Below are positions 44,424-46,897 of a stretch of DNA of 46,897 bases, piece by piece (the first letter of the stretch is position 1; each line of letters begins with the position of its first letter). The translations under genes were made by a program, and so were the position numbers. The notes under the pieces are model-generated. The model ran no database searches and was not told where the DNA came from. It worked only from the letters and a program-made list of their open reading frames with translations. Origin of the DNA: Acidimicrobiaceae bacterium (lineage in GTDB: Bacteria > Actinomycetota > Acidimicrobiia > Acidimicrobiales > Poriferisodalaceae); NCBI GenBank assembly GCA_002719335.1, contig PBHE01000041.1, positions 1 through 46,897 on the forward strand, in the 5' to 3' direction.

Positions 44424-45920
44424 ATGGGCGTTACCGATTTAACTTCAACCCGACCTCACCTCCCCGATGGTCTTGTCGCCTTCGTGAAACGAGATTGTCC
44501 CACCTGCGTTGATGTTGCATCAGTGTTGGGTGAGATATGTGCTCGAGGTCCCGGTGTGGTGGTCTACACCCAAGATGACCCCTCGTTTCCTGAAGCGGTC
44601 GAATCGAAACATCATGACCACGATCTCAAACTGTCATGGCATTACGACGTGGAGACAGTGCCGACCTTGATGTACATGCAAGATGGCACAGAAATGGCAA
44701 GAACCGTGGGTTGGAGTCGAACTGACTGGGAAGCCCTGACAGGGGTCGAGGACCTTGGGGTCGAGCTCCCCGAGATGCGACCCGGATGTGGGTCGCTATC
44801 GGTTGATCCGAGTTTGTCGGAGGGCTTAGCAATCAAGTTTGGTGAGACAACAATGCATAGCCGACGTGTGGAATTTGCCAGCCTCGAAGACGAGTTCGAA
44901 GCAATGTTCGATCGCGGATGGTCTGATGGATTGCCCATCGTGCCCCCCACCGAGGAGCGGGTGGCACGAATGTTGACGGGAACTGATCGCCAACCCGAAG
45001 AATTCGTTGCCATCATCCCTCCCGCACTAGTGGACTGCACCGTGGAAAAAGTCGCAATCAACGCAGTAATGGCAGGGTGCCGCCCCGAATATCTGCCCGT
45101 GGTCTTAGCGGCCGTCGAAGCTGCCTGCACGGACCGGTTTAACATGCATGGGTTGCTTTGCACCTTGTGGTTTTCGGGGCCGATCATCATCGTCAATGGA
45201 CCGATTCGACGTCGCATTGGCATGAACACAGACAAGAACGCGTTAGGTCAGGGAAATAGAGCGAATTCGACCATCGGCCGGGCGCTACAACTCGTGGTAC
45301 GAAACGTGGGCGGAGGCAAACCTGGCGTCGGCGGCATCGACCGGTCCGCGCTCGGCGCCCCGTCCAAGGTCGGCTGGTGTTTCGCCGAAGACGAAGAAAG
45401 CCTCCCCGAGGGATGGGACCCCCTATCGGTAACCCGAGGATTTGAGTTTGGTCAAGACACAGTTACGTTGTTTGCTGGACACGGCCCGATCGGTTGCATC
45501 GATCAGATATCTCGCACCCCTGAATCTTTGATTAGGACCTTGGCTCAGCAACTACACGGCGTAGGCAATCGGAAATTGCCCAGCGAAGCGATGATTGTGA
45601 TGACACCCGAGCATATGAATGTGTTCGAAGCTGCTGGTTGGACAAGAGCCAAGTTTTATGAGGAACTCGAACCGCTTCTCCAGATGGACCCACAATTTTC
45701 GTCAAGGGGAGCACAGGGAATCGAAGAAGGTATCCCGACCCGCGGCAGCGAAGAAACAGTATTTGGGTCAGCTGGGGGCCAAACGATCAGGAAACTGCCC
45801 AAATGGTCTCCAATGATTGTTCGTGCGGGTGGAGGTGCCGGAGCGTTCTCAGCGATCCTTGAAGGCTGGGTTCCAGGCGCCAAAGGAAGCACACCAATCA
45901 CTCATCCAATACTTGGATAA
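44424..45920 (+). CDS. Thioredoxin-domain / UGSC-like fusion protein
   Basis: A 498-residue two-part protein. Residues 15-110 look like a thioredoxin fold: redox CPTC (Cys25, Cys28), a VETVPTLMY segment with the cis-proline at residue 80, and normal spacing. From about residue 140 the body (DGLPIVPPTEERV, then a long NGPIRRRIGM and GGKPGVGG region) resembles proteins annotated as UGSC-like (seleno)proteins, whose mark is a Sec-Gly-Ser-Cys motif. Here a CGSL at 122-125 lies between the two parts and may be its remnant, with Cys for Sec and the second Cys lost. No in-frame UGA exists. A redox role is likely, its substrate unknown. Confidence 0.75.
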   Translation: MGVTDLTSTRPHLPDGLVAFVKRDCPTCVDVASVLGEICARGPGVVVYTQDDPSFPEAVESKHHDHDLKLSWHYDVETVPTLMYMQDGTEMARTVGWSRTDWEALTGVEDLGVELPEMRPGCGSLSVDPSLSEGLAIKFGETTMHSRRVEFASLEDEFEAMFDRGWSDGLPIVPPTEERVARMLTGTDRQPEEFVAIIPPALVDCTVEKVAINAVMAGCRPEYLPVVLAAVEAACTDRFNMHGLLCTLWFSGPIIIVNGPIRRRIGMNTDKNALGQGNRANSTIGRALQLVVRNVGGGKPGVGGIDRSALGAPSKVGWCFAEDEESLPEGWDPLSVTRGFEFGQDTVTLFAGHGPIGCIDQISRTPESLIRTLAQQLHGVGNRKLPSEAMIVMTPEHMNVFEAAGWTRAKFYEELEPLLQMDPQFSSRGAQGIEEGIPTRGSEETVFGSAGGQTIRKLPKWSPMIVRAGGGAGAFSAILEGWVPGAKGSTPITHPILG

Positions 45921-46026
45921 CTCAACGGCCATAACCATCAAGTTGCCTCGCGTAGAGGGGTCGGTTACGTCGGCTTGCGCATTTGCGTGTCGGTGATGCG
46001 ATCGAGGAGTCAGCTAGGGACGCTGG

Positions 46027-46032
46027 TACCAT
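46027..46032 (+). promoter_or_regulatory. Leaderless -10 element for secG
   Basis: TACCAT ends 7 nt before the GTG at 46040; no ribosome binding site. It supports 46040 as the secG start rather than the longer open frame from 45983. Confidence 0.5.
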
Positions 46033-46039
46033 CGGGCCC

Positions 46040-46270
46040 GTGTTGACATGGATTATCGGTGCCTTGCACCTCACCTCCGCCTTCGGCCTCGTGGGCCTTG
46101 TGCTACTACACAGCGGAAAAGGCGGCGGAGTGTCTGACATGTTCGGCGGAAGCGTTGGAGCCACAGCAGCCGGATCGACTGTCGCAGAAAAGAACTTAAG
46201 TCGAATCACCGTTCTGGTTGCTGTCACCTTTGGCTTCACCACAGTAGTTTTGGGCCTCCTCTTGGCTTAA
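46040..46270 (+). CDS. secG: Preprotein translocase subunit SecG
   Basis: A 76-residue membrane protein with two hydrophobic helices (VLTWIIGALHL... and the C-terminal ITVLVAVTFGF) separated by the conserved GKGGGVSDMFGG loop, typical of SecG, which assists SecYE in protein export. The GTG at 46040 follows a TACCAT element by 7 nt. The tpiA-secG neighbourhood is widely conserved in actinobacteria; here the thioredoxin/UGSC-like gene is inserted between them. Confidence 0.9.
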   Translation: MLTWIIGALHLTSAFGLVGLVLLHSGKGGGVSDMFGGSVGATAAGSTVAEKNLSRITVLVAVTFGFTTVVLGLLLA

Positions 46271-46312
46271 CCCGCTAAGTCGTGCTGTAGCTGGAAAGCT
46301 TCGTTTGGCTCT

Positions 46313-46341
46313 TTGGGCAAGTTTGGCGACGTTGGTAGAGT
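46313..46341 (+). promoter_or_regulatory. Promoter for tRNA-Leu(AAG)
   Basis: TTGGGC (46313-46318) and TAGAGT (46336-46341) are separated by 17 bp, a good sigma-A-like spacing. A TTCCCG/CGGGAA hairpin at 46350-46365 lies in the short leader before the tRNA and may guide 5' processing. Confidence 0.5.
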
Positions 46342-46369
46342 GGGCTTTCTTCCCGGATTCGGGAATAGC

Positions 46370-46457
46370 GTCGGAGTGGCGGAATTGGCAGACGCGCTAG
46401 ACTAAGGATCTAGTGCCCGTTAAGGGTGTGGGGGTTCAAGTCCCCCCTCCGACACCA
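46370..46457 (+). tRNA. tRNA-Leu (anticodon AAG)
   Basis: A class II tRNA: acceptor GTCGGAG (46370-46376) pairs with CTCCGAC (46447-46453), discriminator A46454, encoded CCA (46455-46457). The anticodon arm is CTAGA-CTAAGGA-TCTAG, giving anticodon AAG at 46404-46406; the variable arm and the GGGGG/CCCCC T stem are regular. The expected actinobacterial version has GAG. A34 would need deamination to inosine to read CUU and CUC. Confidence 0.93.
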
Positions 46458-46473
46458 CAAGAAGCGCCATTTG

Positions 46474-46488
46474 CCGTCTGAGAGACGG
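46474..46488 (+). terminator. Hairpin after tRNA-Leu(AAG)
   Basis: CCGTCT and AGACGG form a 6-bp stem around GAG, 17 nt after the tRNA. No U tract follows, so it is only a possible terminator. Confidence 0.3.
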
Positions 46489-46562
46489 GTGCGCGTATCT
46501 ATACCTAGGGCTTCTGACGTCGCCCAACGCCCCCCTCAGGGGAGGGGTGACAGACTGAGACC

Positions 46563-46897
46563 ATGAGACGGTTTGCGGGTGTGCTGCTGTTGGGAGCGTT
46601 GCTAGTTGCCTGTGGTGGTGGGAGTAACGGCAACAAGATCGCCTTCACCAGCGACCGGGACGGCAACCGGGAGATCTTCGTGATGAACGCCAACGGGACC
46701 GGTGTCCAGCAACTCACCGACAACAACGACTTGAACTTTGTTCCGGCGTGGTCGCCGAACGGCAACAAGATCGCCTTCACCAGCGACCGGGACGGCGACG
46801 AAGAGATCTTCGTGATGAACGCCAACGGGACCGGTGTCCAGCAACTCACCGACAACGACGACGTTGACTGGAATGCAGCGTGGTCGCCGAACGGCAA
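46563..46897 (+). CDS. TolB/PD40-type beta-propeller lipoprotein (partial, runs off the window)
   Basis: The first ~111 codons of an exported protein. A short signal sequence ends in a lipobox (LLVACGG), so it is probably membrane-anchored. It then shows tandem 44-residue units, each with KIAFTSDRDG, EIFVMNANGTG, QQLTDN and AWSPNG, the PD40/TolB blade pattern of a beta propeller. The repeats are nearly identical in DNA (132-bp units at 46629-46760 and 46761-46892, a third beginning at 46893). Such proteins often bind proteins or sugars at the surface; function here is unknown. Confidence 0.85.
   Translation, partial: MRRFAGVLLLGALLVACGGGSNGNKIAFTSDRDGNREIFVMNANGTGVQQLTDNNDLNFVPAWSPNGNKIAFTSDRDGDEEIFVMNANGTGVQQLTDNDDVDWNAAWSPNG
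46629..46897 (+). repeat. 132-bp tandem repeat within the propeller gene
   Basis: Two full 132-bp copies and the first 5 bases of a third lie in frame and in tandem. They differ mainly at two clusters, giving NREI versus DEEI and a short change after TDN. The near-identity shows recent duplication or ongoing homogenisation. More copies probably lie beyond the window end. Confidence 0.9.

Noticed and set aside
44424-45920. Possible selenocysteine codon in the UGSC-like protein
   Set aside because: The frame runs uninterrupted with no in-frame TGA and ends at TAA; no SECIS-like element was evident.
46505-46897. Minus-strand repeats at the window end
   Set aside because: The complement of the propeller gene; the plus-strand frame has a signal peptide, lipobox and TolB motifs.
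46629-46897. Possible CRISPR or other direct-repeat array
   Set aside because: The 132-bp units are contiguous and in frame with no spacers; they encode protein blades.

Overview
The window reads as one contiguous piece of chromosome from an actinobacterium, most likely a planktonic member of the Acidimicrobiia with mid-range GC (about 50-55% by eye). No 16S gene is present, so this placement is inferred from content: an S-(hydroxymethyl)mycothiol dehydrogenase (mycothiol is an actinobacterial thiol), an ANTAR response regulator of the PdtaR type, a DUF4193-like acidic zinc-ribbon protein, a four-domain ribosomal protein S1, a RapZ with the actinobacterial P-loop variant, and the uvrC/rapZ/gap/pgk/tpiA/secG neighbourhood. 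No insertion sequence, prophage, CRISPR array or integron was seen. Genes are tightly packed, with many 1-4 nt stop/start overlaps.

Layout. 1-4.2 kb: a metallo-beta-lactamase-fold hydrolase, a DEAD-box RNA helicase, a DCC-family protein, an alpha/beta hydrolase and a solitary GroES-like protein. 4.2-11.1 kb: a tryptophan locus (trpEG fusion, ygfZ, a small ABM-domain protein, trpC, trpF, trpB, trpA); trpD is absent. 11.1-13.8 kb: a Cys/His small protein, a cytochrome c lipoprotein, a Bcp peroxiredoxin, fabZ and an azlCD exporter pair. 13.8-18.1 kb (minus strand): a fatty-acid synthesis operon fabD-fabH-fabG-acpP-fabF in which FabD carries an extra C-terminal biotinyl/lipoyl-like domain. 18.3 kb: tRNA-Leu(CAA). 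18.4-24.9 kb: an atypical SDR, an O-methyltransferase-like protein, a coiled-coil protein, the ANTAR regulator, DNA polymerase I and a methyltransferase. 25.0-29.3 kb: rpsA, coaE, an EamA transporter, an SDR and the DUF4193-like protein. 29.5-39.4 kb: a nucleotide-excision-repair island (uvrB, mscR, uvrA, uvrC) ending in a convergent XPB-like helicase. 39.7-46.3 kb: a methyltransferase, rapZ, gap, pgk, tpiA, a thioredoxin/UGSC-like fusion and secG. The end holds a tRNA-Leu with the unusual anticodon AAG and the start of a TolB-like lipoprotein built from 132-bp DNA repeats.

A theme across the window is probable leaderless transcription. At least ten genes have a TANNNT -10 element ending 6-7 nt before the start codon, with no ribosome binding site. 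This pattern was used to correct several start codons (groES, uvrB, secG). The strongest leads are the FabD fusion, the thioredoxin/UGSC-like fusion, the XPB-like helicase beside uvrC, the tRNA-Leu(AAG), and a 10-bp palindrome that appears to supply back-to-back -10 elements for two divergent leaderless genes.
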